NCBI GenBank assembly: GCA_963822825.1
Contig: CAWGIW010000025.1
Location: 496,001 to 560,000, forward strand
Origin: JAWWPY01 sp963822825
GTDB lineage: Bacteria > Actinomycetota > Actinomycetes > Streptosporangiales > Streptosporangiaceae
Reading direction: 5' to 3'
DNA length: 64,000 nucleotides
A model generated the notes under the pieces. It worked only from the letters and a program-made list of their open reading frames with translations. It did not search any database and was not told the DNA's origin. Numbering within the stretch: position 1 is the stretch's first letter; each line of letters opens with the position of its first letter. This document shows, piece by piece, positions 18,758 to 27,415 of this stretch. The translations under genes were made by a program, and so were the position numbers.

Positions 18758-19963
18758 ATGTCAGCGCGCATCGTTCTCGGGGTGGGGGCGGGGATTGCCG
18801 CCTACAAGGCCTGCGAGCTGCTCCGGCGGCTTACTGAGGCGGGTCATCAGGTCCGCGTCGTGCCAACCCGTGATTCGCTGCGCTTCGTTGGGGCGGCGAC
18901 CTGGGCTGCCCTGTCCGGGCAGCCGGCCACCTCCGACGCATGGGACGACGTCCATGAGGTTCCCCATGTGCGGCTGGGCCAGGCGGCTGACCTCGTTCTG
19001 GTGGCGCCGGCCACGGCCGACGTGCTCGCTCGCGCGGCGGGCGGCATGGCCGATGACCTCCTCACGGCGATCCTGCTGACCGCCCGCTGCCCGGTGGTGT
19101 TCGCACCGGCCATGCACACCGAGATGTGGGAGCATCCGGCGACCCAGGCCAACGTGAGTACGCTACGCGGCCGGGGGTGCCTGGTCCTGGAACCCGCCAC
19201 CGGCCGCCTGACCGGCAGCGACAGTGGCCCAGGTCGGCTGCCCGAGCCCGCCGAGCTCTATCAGGTGGCCATCCGCGTGCTGGCCCGGGGTGTCGGCGGG
19301 CTCCGCCCCGACCTGGGCGGCCGCCGCGTCGTCGTGTCCGCCGGGGGGACGAGGGAAGAACTCGATCCCGTCCGGTTCCTGGGCAACTGGTCCTCGGGGC
19401 GTCAGGGGTACGCGCTGGCCCGCACCGCGACCGCCCGGGGAGCGGACGTGACCCTGGTGGCGGCGAATGTCGACCTAGATGACCCGGCCGGCGCCCGCAT
19501 CCTCCGCGTGACCTCGGCCTTCCAGATGCGCGACGCCGTGATTTCCGCCGCGCAGGATGCGGATGCGGTGGTGATGGCGGCGGCCGTCGCCGACTACCGC
19601 CCGGCGGCCAGGAGCGACTCGAAGCTCAAGAAGACCGGTACTGCCCCGGAGCCCATCGTGCTCACGGAGAATCCGGACATACTGCGCGAGCTGTCCCGGG
19701 AGCGAAGGCGGCCCGGCCAGGTCATCGTGGGCTTCGCCGCCGAGACCGACGGCGCGGCCGACGCCAGCCGCGCCAAGCTGGCCGCCAAGGGCTGTGACCT
19801 GCTCGTTGTCAACCAGGTCGGAGCCGGGCGCGCGTTCGGGACCAGCGAGAACGAGGCGGTCGTGTTCGCCGCCGACGGGTCGGTGACCGAGGTTCCCCTG
19901 GGGCCCAAGGAGGCGCTCGCGGACACAGTCTGGGACCTGGTCGTGGCCCGGCTTCAGCGGTGA
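18758..19963 (+). CDS. coaBC: Coenzyme A biosynthesis bifunctional protein CoaBC
   Basis: Two steps of CoA synthesis lie in one protein of 401 residues. CoaC decarboxylates phosphopantothenoylcysteine with FMN (residues ~1-180: IVLGVGAGIAAYKACELLRR, VLVAPATADVLARAAGGMAD, the substrate clamp APAMHTEMW). CoaB ligates cysteine to phosphopantothenate using CTP (residues ~185-400: VVVSAGGTREELDPVRFLGN, SSGRQGYALARTA, AAVADYRPA, the lysine cluster SKLKKTG, VGFAAETDG, VVNQVG). The gene is intact and starts with ATG 22 bases after rpoZ. Confidence 0.95.
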   Translation: MSARIVLGVGAGIAAYKACELLRRLTEAGHQVRVVPTRDSLRFVGAATWAALSGQPATSDAWDDVHEVPHVRLGQAADLVLVAPATADVLARAAGGMADDLLTAILLTARCPVVFAPAMHTEMWEHPATQANVSTLRGRGCLVLEPATGRLTGSDSGPGRLPEPAELYQVAIRVLARGVGGLRPDLGGRRVVVSAGGTREELDPVRFLGNWSSGRQGYALARTATARGADVTLVAANVDLDDPAGARILRVTSAFQMRDAVISAAQDADAVVMAAAVADYRPAARSDSKLKKTGTAPEPIVLTENPDILRELSRERRRPGQVIVGFAAETDGAADASRAKLAAKGCDLLVVNQVGAGRAFGTSENEAVVFAADGSVTEVPLGPKEALADTVWDLVVARLQR

Positions 19964-20060
19964 GCCATTCGATGGCCGCCTTGCCCGGGTTCCGCCCCAG
20001 CGGGTCATCCGGCCCGGCTACACTTCGGCGAGGCCTACGCACAGCAGAAATGGGAGTCCG

Positions 20061-21263
20061 GTGGCTCGACGTCTCTTTACCTCCGAGTCGGTGACGGAGG
20101 GACATCCTGACAAGATGGCGGATCAGATAAGTGATGCCATCCTCGACTCGATGATCAAGGATGACCCGGGCAGCCATGTCGCCGTGGAGACCCTGATCAC
20201 CACCGGTCAGGTACACGTGGCGGGCGAGGTGACCACGCAGACGTACGTAGACATCCCTGGCATCATCCGGGAAAAGATCCTGGAAATCGGGTACGACTCC
20301 TCGACCAAGGGCTACGACGGCGCATCCTGCGGCGTGTCGGTGTCGATCGGCTCCCAGTCCCCGGACATCGCCCAGGGCGTGCTCCAGGCTTTCGAGCACC
20401 GCGAGGGCGAGGGCTCCCGCGAACTCGACGAACTGGACCGGCAAGGCGCTGGTGACCAGGGCCTCATGTTCGGGTTCGCGTGCCGGGAGACCCCCGAGCT
20501 GATGCCGATGCCGATCATGCTGGCGCACCGGCTCGCCCGCCGCCTGACCGAGGTCAGGCGCAGCGGCGATGTCCCGTACCTGCGTCCCGACGGCAAGACC
20601 CAGGTGACGATCGAGTACGCCGGGAATGAGCCGGTGCGGCTGGACACGGTCGTGGTGTCGGCCCAGCATGCGCCGGACATCGACCTGAGGGAACTGCTCA
20701 CCCCGGATGTTCGCGACTACGTGGTCAACCCGGTTCTCGAGAACCTGCAGATCGACACGTCGGGATACCGGCTGCTGGTGAACCCCACCGGCCGGTTCGA
20801 GATTGGCGGCCCTATGGGGGACGCCGGACTGACCGGGCGCAAGATCATCATCGACACGTACGGCGGGATGGCCAGGCACGGCGGCGGAGCGTTCTCCGGC
20901 AAGGACCCCTCCAAGGTGGACCGGAGCGCCGCCTACGCCATGCGCTGGGTGGCCAAGAACGTCGTCGCGGCGGGCCTCGCCGACCGGTGCGAGACGCAGG
21001 TCGCCTACGCGATCGGTAAGGCCAAGCCGGTTGGCCTGTTCGTAGAGTGCTTTGGCACCGAGCAGTTGCCCGTGGAGCGCATCCAGGACGCGGTGCTCCG
21101 GGTCTTCGACCTGCGCCCGGCAGCGATCATCCGGGACCTGGACCTGCTCCGCCCCATCTATTCGCAGACCGCCTCCTACGGGCACTTTGGCCGCGAGGAG
21201 CCGGATTTCTCCTGGGAGCGGACTGACCGGGCGGATATCCTTCGCTCGGCGGCGGGGCTCTGA
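20061..21263 (+). CDS. metK: S-adenosylmethionine synthetase
   Basis: MetK makes SAM from methionine and ATP. At 400 residues it has the normal length, with the conserved loops TSESVTEGHPDKMADQISD, GAGDQGLMFGFA, RLLVNPTGRFEIGGPMGDAG, GGGAFSGKDPSKVDRSAAY and TASYGHFGRE. It starts with GTG preceded by GGGAG. About 97 bases separate it from coaBC, with a possible -10 TACACT about 27 bases upstream of the GTG. I do not see a SAM riboswitch there. A strong hairpin follows the gene. Confidence 0.96.
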   Translation: MARRLFTSESVTEGHPDKMADQISDAILDSMIKDDPGSHVAVETLITTGQVHVAGEVTTQTYVDIPGIIREKILEIGYDSSTKGYDGASCGVSVSIGSQSPDIAQGVLQAFEHREGEGSRELDELDRQGAGDQGLMFGFACRETPELMPMPIMLAHRLARRLTEVRRSGDVPYLRPDGKTQVTIEYAGNEPVRLDTVVVSAQHAPDIDLRELLTPDVRDYVVNPVLENLQIDTSGYRLLVNPTGRFEIGGPMGDAGLTGRKIIIDTYGGMARHGGGAFSGKDPSKVDRSAAYAMRWVAKNVVAAGLADRCETQVAYAIGKAKPVGLFVECFGTEQLPVERIQDAVLRVFDLRPAAIIRDLDLLRPIYSQTASYGHFGREEPDFSWERTDRADILRSAAGL

Positions 21264-21341
21264 CCGCGCGTCTCGGGCACGCCGACAGCCGCTGACCGGC
21301 TGGCGCCTGCTGGCGAGAACACGCCTGCCGGCTGAATCTTG

Positions 21342-21367
21342 CGTTTGTGCCCCAATGGGCACAAACG
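21342..21367 (+). terminator. 11-bp perfect hairpin after metK, probable terminator
   Basis: CGTTTGTGCCC (21342-21352) and its exact complement GGGCACAAACG (21357-21367) flank a CAAT loop. A short T run (TTTT) follows about 8 bases later. The position 80 bases after metK fits a terminator. Because no T tract adjoins the stem and a gene starts 85 bases later, an operator role cannot be excluded. Confidence 0.6.
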
Positions 21368-21452
21368 GTGACTGTTTTCCCTAGACACCACCTAACACGA
21401 CCTTTTACGCTCATGGCGCGGTGTCGGTGCCAAGACCCCCGGAGCCCGAGTC

Positions 21453-22103
21453 GTGTCGTCATCAAGCAGTCATGCGGCGAGCCTGCCGTCGTCCCCGGAC
21501 GGTGTTCCTGGTGGCCTATTCACGGGGAACACCCCGCCGCCGCCCGCGAGGCGGCCACGGCGGCTCCCCTGGGGCCGCAACGGGTACGCCACGGCCGCGC
21601 TGATCAGCGGTGCCCTGGGGGCGGCCCTGGTGACGATCCTGGTGAGCCTGGTCTGCGGCGTGCTGGGCCTGCTCCGGGCCAGGCGCGGCGGCCCCGGCGC
21701 GGCCGGGAAGGTGCGGTGCTGGCTCGGCATGACCCTCGCCCTCTGCTGGGCTGTGATCGCCGGGTACCTGGCGCCTCACCTCGCCCGTGCGGCCGACCCA
21801 GGCTGCGTGGCCTACAAGGGTGCGGCGCTGGTCGCCTACCGGAGGGTCATCGCCGACTTCAGGGCGGGCGCGGAAGACGAAGGGACGGCCCACGACCTGA
21901 CGTCGGCCATCCGCCAGCTAGACGAAGCCGCGGCCGCGAGCCAGAGTGGGACCGCGACGGGCTCGCTCACCGCGCTGTCAACACAGCTCCGGACGGTCCT
22001 CTCCGATGTCCGGACCGGCACGCCAGTACCCCAGGCGGCCCTGCGCAAATTGAACCACGATGCGGAACTCGCCGACGGGGCATGCGGCACCGTCCGGTTG
22101 TAG
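21453..22103 (+). CDS. Small membrane protein with DUF4190-like segment
   Basis: This 216-residue protein has a Pro-rich N-terminus (about 45 residues), two membrane helices (about 46-72, TAALISGALGAALVTILVSL, and 88-108, LGMTLALCWAVIAGYLA) and an outward or soluble helical C-terminal domain of about 100 residues containing two Cys (DPGCVAY, GACGTVRL). The two-helix arrangement with a Leu/Gly-rich turn resembles DUF4190. It starts with GTG at 21453. Function is unknown. It sits between metK and priA. Confidence 0.6.
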   Translation: MSSSSSHAASLPSSPDGVPGGLFTGNTPPPPARRPRRLPWGRNGYATAALISGALGAALVTILVSLVCGVLGLLRARRGGPGAAGKVRCWLGMTLALCWAVIAGYLAPHLARAADPGCVAYKGAALVAYRRVIADFRAGAEDEGTAHDLTSAIRQLDEAAAASQSGTATGSLTALSTQLRTVLSDVRTGTPVPQAALRKLNHDAELADGACGTVRL

Positions 22104-22218
22104 CCAGGCCGGCGCACCGGCGGCTGGCCTGGCTGCCGTCAGCCCGGTGTGAGCGGCGGTCTGGCCGGTCCAGCGGGCGGCGGGCACGGGCCGTCCTGTC
22201 CTCTGGTAGGACAGGACC

Positions 22219-24321
22219 GTGGCACGGGTGGCAGGGGCAGCGAAGCAGACTAGGTCCGCTGCCGGTACCCTGCCGGTCGCGCGGGTAGCGGTGGACATCG
22301 CGCTGGCCCACCTCGACCGGCCGTTCGACTACCTGGTGCCGGAGCGGCTCGCCGAGGACGCCGTGCCGGGCTGCCGGGTGCGCGTCCGGTTCGCGGGCCA
22401 GTTGACCGGCGGCTACCTGCTCGAACGAGCCGCGTCCAGCGAGCATCCGGGCAGGCTGGCTGCCCTGGAGCGCGTGGTCTCGCCCGAGCCGGTGCTCAGC
22501 CCGGAGATCGCCGCCCTGGCCCGCGAGGTGGCCGACCGGTATGCCGGCACCATGGCCGACGTGCTGCGGCTGGCCATCCCGCCCAGGCACGCGCGCGCCG
22601 AGGCGGCAGCGTCCGGGCAGAGCGCCCCGCACCGCACGGCCGCCGGGCCGGGGGACCGCCTGGCCGGGCCGGGGGACCGCCTGGCCGGGCCGGGGGACCG
22701 CCGGGATGAGCCGGGGGGTCCGCCCGGGGGGGTGCCGCTGGAACCGGGTCCGTGGGCGCGTTATGCCTCGGGCCGGGCATTCCTGGCCGCCCTGGCCGAT
22801 GGGAGGGCGCCGCGAGCGGTGTGGTCGGCCCTGCCCGGCCCGCACTGGCCGGAGGAGATCGCCCGCGCGGCCGTGGCCACGGCCGCGGGCGGCCGTGGCA
22901 CGCTGATCGTGGTCCCTGACGGCCGCGACCTCGACCAGATCGACGCGGCCCTGGGGGACGTGCTGGGCCCGGGCCGGCACGTCACCCTGGCCGCCGACCT
23001 CGGGCCTGCCGAGCGCTACCGCCGCTGGCTGGCCGTCCGGCGCGGCGTGACCAAGGTGGTGGCGGGCACCCGGGCCACGATGTTCGCACCGGTCAGCGAG
23101 CTCGGCCTGGTGGTGATCTGGGACGACGGCGACGACCTGCACGCCGAGCCGCGCGCTCCGTACCCGCACGCACGGGAGGTCCTGGCCCTGCGTGCCCACC
23201 GCCTGGGCGCGGCCGCGCTGATCGGGGGATTCGCCCGGACGGCCGAGGCGACCAGCCTGGTCGCCAGCGGCTGGGCGGTGGCGGTCACCGCCGCGCGCCA
23301 GGTGGTGCGGGAAAGCGCCCCGCAGGTCCGGCCAGCGGGTGCCGATGCCGAACTGGCCAGGGATGAAGCCGCCCGGTCGGCTCGCCTGCCCAGCCTTGCC
23401 CTGCGTACCGTCCGGGACGGGCTCAGCCGCGGCCCGGTCCTGGTCCAGGTGCCCCGGCGCGGCTACGTCGTTGCCGCCGGCTGCGAGCGCTGCCGGGAAC
23501 GGGCCCGCTGCCGGACATGTGGCGGCCCGCAAGCCCTCGAACAGGCGGGCGCCGCGGTGCGCTGCCGGTGGTGCGGGACCGCCGATCCCGCGTGGCGTTG
23601 CCCCCGGTGCGGGCACCCGAGGGTCCGCGCCCTGGTGACGGGGGCCGGGCGCACCGCGGAGGAACTGGGCCGCGCCTTCCCCGCTGTTCCGCTGCTGACC
23701 TCGGGTGGCGCGGACACCATCCCAGCGGTCCCCGCCACCCCGGCGCTCATCGTGGCCACCCCGGGAGCCGAGCCCAGCGTCGCCGGCGGGTACGCCGCCG
23801 CACTGCTGCTCGACGGCTGGGTGCTGCTCGGCCGGCCCGGGCTGCGCGCCGCCGAGGAAGCCCTGCGCCGCTGGATGAATGCTGCCGTCCTCGTCGTGCC
23901 CGCCGCGGCCGGCGGCGCGGTGGTGGTCGTCGCGGATGCCGGGATTCCCGCCGTGCAGGCGCTGGTCCGGTGGGATCCTGTCACGCACTCAGAGCGAGAG
24001 CTTTCCGAACGCAACGAGCTGCGCTTCCCCCCGGCCGTCCGGATGGCATCCCTCACCGGCCCGGTCGATGCGGTCACGGCCCTGCTGGATGCCGCATCGA
24101 TGCCGGGGGCGGCGGAGGTGCTCGGGCCGGTTTCCGGCGGCCATCCCGGTCCCAATTCTCCCGGAAGCACCCTTCCGGAGAGCGTCCGCATGCTTGTCCG
24201 AGTGCCCAGGCCAGCAGGGTCGGCGCTGGCGCGCGCCCTGCACGACGCCCAGGCTGTGCGCAGCGCGCGCAAGGACGCCGGGGCCGTCCGGGTCCAGCTC
24301 GACCCGCCGGAGCTGATCTGA
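22219..24321 (+). CDS. priA: Primosomal protein PriA-like, lacking ATPase loop
   Basis: This is the replication-restart protein of the PriA family (700 residues). It contains the 3'-DNA-end-binding domain (VDIALAHLDRPFDYLVPERL), a degenerate helicase core and the zinc-binding cysteines CERCRERARCRTCGG plus CRWCG and CPRCG. The Walker A loop GxTGSGKT is missing, and DDGDDLHAEP replaces the DEAH-type box, as is usual in actinobacteria, where the gene is annotated as a probable PriA without helicase activity. A 21-bp repeat (three AGPGDRL units, about 22640-22710) lies between the first domain and the core. It starts with GTG. Confidence 0.88.
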   Translation: MARVAGAAKQTRSAAGTLPVARVAVDIALAHLDRPFDYLVPERLAEDAVPGCRVRVRFAGQLTGGYLLERAASSEHPGRLAALERVVSPEPVLSPEIAALAREVADRYAGTMADVLRLAIPPRHARAEAAASGQSAPHRTAAGPGDRLAGPGDRLAGPGDRRDEPGGPPGGVPLEPGPWARYASGRAFLAALADGRAPRAVWSALPGPHWPEEIARAAVATAAGGRGTLIVVPDGRDLDQIDAALGDVLGPGRHVTLAADLGPAERYRRWLAVRRGVTKVVAGTRATMFAPVSELGLVVIWDDGDDLHAEPRAPYPHAREVLALRAHRLGAAALIGGFARTAEATSLVASGWAVAVTAARQVVRESAPQVRPAGADAELARDEAARSARLPSLALRTVRDGLSRGPVLVQVPRRGYVVAAGCERCRERARCRTCGGPQALEQAGAAVRCRWCGTADPAWRCPRCGHPRVRALVTGAGRTAEELGRAFPAVPLLTSGGADTIPAVPATPALIVATPGAEPSVAGGYAAALLLDGWVLLGRPGLRAAEEALRRWMNAAVLVVPAAAGGAVVVVADAGIPAVQALVRWDPVTHSERELSERNELRFPPAVRMASLTGPVDAVTALLDAASMPGAAEVLGPVSGGHPGPNSPGSTLPESVRMLVRVPRPAGSALARALHDAQAVRSARKDAGAVRVQLDPPELI

Positions 24322-24351
24322 GTTCTGCCGGGAAGGCCGTAGGGTGCTTGG

Positions 24352-25791
24352 GTGGCCACCTCACGACGGAACCCACGCTCAAGGGCCAGGCGGAGCCCGC
24401 ACCGGGGGGCAGAGACCGCCGGCCGCCAGAGCACAGAGCATGAAGGCCCGGCCGAGGATGGCCTGGGCCCGGGAGGCCTGGGCGAGGGAGATCTGGGCCC
24501 AGGAGACTGGGCCGCCAGAGAGCCCGGCTCCGGGAGCAAGGGAACGCGGCGGCTCCCTCCGGTCCGGCTCGCCCCGAGGGATGAGCTGGCGGCCTCGGCT
24601 CGGGTAGCGCCGTTGCTGCGGGCCGCCCGGGACGTCGCCCGCTGGGCGGGGAGGGGACGCAGGCCGACCGCGAAGGGCGCGCTGCGCCGCGCCGACGCGG
24701 CGGCCGCGGCGGCAGATCTGGAGCTGGCGCCAGCGGAAGTCAACGCCGCGTTCCGGGTGGCCATGGCCACCCGGATGCTGGTGCTCGCCGGGGGTACGGC
24801 GAGACCGGGTGACCGCTTGGACGTGCTCGCGACCGGCAACGCTGAGGATGTGCTGGCCGTCTGGGGCGAGGCGCTCTCGGTGATGCTCGATGCCGAGGAT
24901 CTCGATGGCATGGCGACCGCCCTGTACACGGTGGGCCGCCCGGTGCGGATGGACTCACTCTTCGAGGCCTACCTAGCCGCCGCGGGCGCGCGGCCTCCCG
25001 AGCCGGACCCGGCCGGAGGGCCGGGCGGCAAGGATCACGGCGCGGCGCTGTCCTCGGCCCTGGAAACGCTCGCTGACCTTGGGGTGGTCGAACTCGATGC
25101 CGCCGAGCCCGGGACGGACGACAGCGGCAGCGGGCTGACGGTCACGCTGTCCAGGCTCGGCGTCTGGGGAGTCCACCGAAGGCTCCGCGCGGAGGGCTGG
25201 CACGCCCCAGTGCTCGGCGGCGGCGCCCGGGGCGACGCGGCCGCCCTGCTGGCCACGCTGGCCAGCTGCGATGCGGAGGACGGGGAGGCAGAGATCGCCG
25301 CCTGGCTCGCGGCCCGCAGCCCGGAGCAGGCCGCGGCCGAGCTGATCGAGGCGGCCAGGCACGGGTCGCCCGGGCTGCGCGGCGCCGGCTTCGCGGTGCT
25401 TGACCGGATCGGCGAGGATGCCGTGACCATGGTCCGGACCGCGCTCGAGGAGCCTGTGCTGCGCGCGCACGCGGCGGTCTGGCTGCATGAGCACGGGGAG
25501 GACGCCGAATTGCGCCGGGAGGATCGCGCCTGGCTGCTCGTTGACCTGGGGGCCGGGCTGCTCGAAGAGGCCGACCCGCAGGATGTGGTGGCCGAACTGC
25601 TGCCCGACGTGCCCCCGGGCGCGCAAGCCGAGCTGGTCGCCGGGCTCTGGCAGGTAAGTCATCCAGGCGTGACCGACCTGCTGACCGCGTTGAGCGATCA
25701 TCACCCCGATCAAGCCGTGGCCAGGGCGGCCCGCAAGGCAGCGTTCAAGGCTCGTTCGTCATCGGCTCTAGCGGAGCCCCAGAGTCCATAA
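24352..25791 (+). CDS. Uncharacterised actinobacterial protein with HEAT-like C-terminus
   Basis: I do not recognise a characterised family in this 479-residue protein. It starts with GTG 30 bases after priA and ends 26 bases before the def start, so it is probably co-transcribed. The first ~75 residues are low-complexity (Gly/Arg/Glu, with GPGGLGEGDLGPGDW). The middle is helical and Ala-rich (AADLELAPAEVNAAFRVAMA). The C-terminal 170 residues form repeated helical pairs of HEAT type (AAAELIEAARHGSPGLRGAG, TMVRTALEEPVLRAHAAVWL), suggesting a protein-binding scaffold. The N-terminal tract may not be translated as written. Confidence 0.65.
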   Translation: MATSRRNPRSRARRSPHRGAETAGRQSTEHEGPAEDGLGPGGLGEGDLGPGDWAAREPGSGSKGTRRLPPVRLAPRDELAASARVAPLLRAARDVARWAGRGRRPTAKGALRRADAAAAAADLELAPAEVNAAFRVAMATRMLVLAGGTARPGDRLDVLATGNAEDVLAVWGEALSVMLDAEDLDGMATALYTVGRPVRMDSLFEAYLAAAGARPPEPDPAGGPGGKDHGAALSSALETLADLGVVELDAAEPGTDDSGSGLTVTLSRLGVWGVHRRLRAEGWHAPVLGGGARGDAAALLATLASCDAEDGEAEIAAWLAARSPEQAAAELIEAARHGSPGLRGAGFAVLDRIGEDAVTMVRTALEEPVLRAHAAVWLHEHGEDAELRREDRAWLLVDLGAGLLEEADPQDVVAELLPDVPPGAQAELVAGLWQVSHPGVTDLLTALSDHHPDQAVARAARKAAFKARSSSALAEPQSP

Positions 25792-25817
25792 ACTTGATGG
25801 GGGTAGCGGGCCCGGCC

Positions 25818-26393
25818 ATGCGGGCCTCACGGGAAGGGTGGTGCGCTATCAGCGTCAAGCCGATCCGCATTTTCGGCGACCCGGTGCTGCGCACCCCGGC
25901 GGAGCCGGTGCGCGACTTCGATGCCGAGCTGCGCAAGCTCGTCAAGGACCTCACCGACACGATGATGGACGCGCCGGGAGTGGGTTTGGCCGCGCCGCAA
26001 ATCGGCGTGGGCCTGCGCGTCTTCACTTACTACGTTGATGACGAGCTGGGGTACCTGATCAATCCGTCCCTGGACCTGTCAGAAGAGCAGGAGACCGACG
26101 ACGAGGGCTGCCTGTCGTTCCCAGGCCTGGCCTTCCCGACACCGCGTGCCTACGGCGTGGCCGCCAAGGGTTTCGACATGCACGGCGAGCCGGTCACGCT
26201 GCAGGGCAGCGGGCATCTCGCCCGGTGCGTGCAGCATGAGACTGACCATCTGGACGGGGTGCTGTTCATCGACCGGCTTGATCCCGTCCAGCACAAGCTG
26301 GCGATGAAAGCGATCCGCGAAGCGGAGTGGTGGGGCGAGCCGGTCCCGGAAATCCGCGTCTCGCCGCACGCGACACGGGGCAAGGCTTTCTAG
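25818..26393 (+). CDS. def: Peptide deformylase
   Basis: This metalloenzyme removes the formyl group from new proteins. All three motifs are present: GVGLAAPQIG, EGCLSFPG (metal Cys) and QHETDHLDG (two metal His). The start is unsure: in-frame TTG/ATG codons lie at 25794-25797 and an ATG at 25818. The only good ribosome-binding sequence (GGGAAGGG, about 25830) points to a GTG that is out of frame with the rest, so a lost or gained base near 25845 may hide the true start. It pairs with fmt immediately downstream, the enzyme that adds the formyl group to initiator tRNA. Confidence 0.93.
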   Translation: MRASREGWCAISVKPIRIFGDPVLRTPAEPVRDFDAELRKLVKDLTDTMMDAPGVGLAAPQIGVGLRVFTYYVDDELGYLINPSLDLSEEQETDDEGCLSFPGLAFPTPRAYGVAAKGFDMHGEPVTLQGSGHLARCVQHETDHLDGVLFIDRLDPVQHKLAMKAIREAEWWGEPVPEIRVSPHATRGKAF

Positions 26394-26442
26394 GGTGGGC
26401 CCGCAGGCTGGCCGCGTGGGCCGCGGGAAGGCCGCCTAGCGT

Positions 26443-27414
26443 ATGCGCCTGGTGTTCGCTGGTACCCCGCGGGTGGCTGTGCCCGCGCTGGACGTCCTGC
26501 TGCGGTCCACGCACGAGGTGGCGGCCGTGGTCACCCGGCCAGACGCACCGGCCGGCCGCGGCCTGCGTTTCGCTCCCAGCCCGGTGGCTGAGCGTGCCGC
26601 CGAGGCAGGCCTGGAAGTGCTCAAGCCCGCCCGGCCGCGCGACCCTGATTTCCTCGAGCGGCTGCGGGCCATCGGGCCGGACTGCTGTCCCGTCACCGCG
26701 TACGGTGCGCTGATCCCGCGGGCGGCGCTGGACATTCCCGCGTACGGCTGGGTGAACCTGCATTTCTCGGTGCTGCCCGCTTGGCGGGGAGCCGCCCCGG
26801 TGCAGCACGCCATCCTGCACGGAGACGACATCACCGGAGCGACCACCTTCCGGCTCGTCGCGGAGCTGGACGCGGGTCCGGTCTTCGGCGTGCTCACCGA
26901 GCCGATCGGCCCTCGGGACACGGCCGGTGAGCTGCTGGCCAGGCTGGCCGAATCGGGTGCCGAGCTGCTCGTCGCCACGCTCGACGGGATCGAGTCGGGG
27001 CAGCTTGAGGCGCGGCCCCAGCCATCCGAGGGGGTCAGCTACGCCCCCAAGGTCACGGTCGAGGATGCGCGCGTCCACTGGGACCGGCCGGCCATCGCGG
27101 TAGACCGGCAGATCCGCGCGTGCACGCCCGTTCCCGGGGCCTGGACCGTGTTCGGCTCGGCCAGGCTCAAGCTGTGGCCGCTGGCCAACGCCGCGCCCGG
27201 CCCGGCAGGCCCCGGTGGCGCTGACGACAGGCCGCTCGACGCCGGGGAACTGCGTGTGCGGCGCTCAAGGGTGCTCGTCGGCACGGCGACGGGACCTGTC
27301 GAGCTTGGCGACGTGCAGCCGGACGGCAAGCGGCGGATGATCGCCGCGGCCTGGGCCCGTGGGCTCCATCTGGACTCCGGCACGGTCCATTCGGAGAGTG
27401 CGGTGCTCGGCTGA
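26443..27414 (+). CDS. fmt: Methionyl-tRNA formyltransferase
   Basis: Fmt formylates initiator Met-tRNA using 10-formyl-THF. In 323 residues it has the N-terminal Rossmann domain (MRLVFAGTPRVAVPALDVLL), the catalytic Asn/His/Asp set in WVNLHFSVLPAWRGAAPVQ and ELDAGPVFG, and the C-terminal OB-like tRNA-binding domain. The more common SLLPAWRG reads SVLPAWRG. It begins with ATG 50 bases after def and ends one base before the rsmB start. Normal length, intact. Confidence 0.95.
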   Translation: MRLVFAGTPRVAVPALDVLLRSTHEVAAVVTRPDAPAGRGLRFAPSPVAERAAEAGLEVLKPARPRDPDFLERLRAIGPDCCPVTAYGALIPRAALDIPAYGWVNLHFSVLPAWRGAAPVQHAILHGDDITGATTFRLVAELDAGPVFGVLTEPIGPRDTAGELLARLAESGAELLVATLDGIESGQLEARPQPSEGVSYAPKVTVEDARVHWDRPAIAVDRQIRACTPVPGAWTVFGSARLKLWPLANAAPGPAGPGGADDRPLDAGELRVRRSRVLVGTATGPVELGDVQPDGKRRMIAAAWARGLHLDSGTVHSESAVLG

Positions 27415-27415
27415 C

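Noticed and set aside
19964..20060. SAM riboswitch upstream of metK
   Set aside because: The gap is only 97 bases and I could not find the conserved SAM-I, SAM-II or SAM-IV cores.
19809..21362. 517-codon minus-strand open frame opposite metK
   Set aside because: metK is unmistakable on the plus strand. The antisense frame has no family motif and owes its length to codon bias.
21967..23988. 673-codon minus-strand open frame opposite priA
   Set aside because: It has Arg/Gly/Pro-rich composition without any domain. The plus-strand PriA has its zinc cysteines and domain order.
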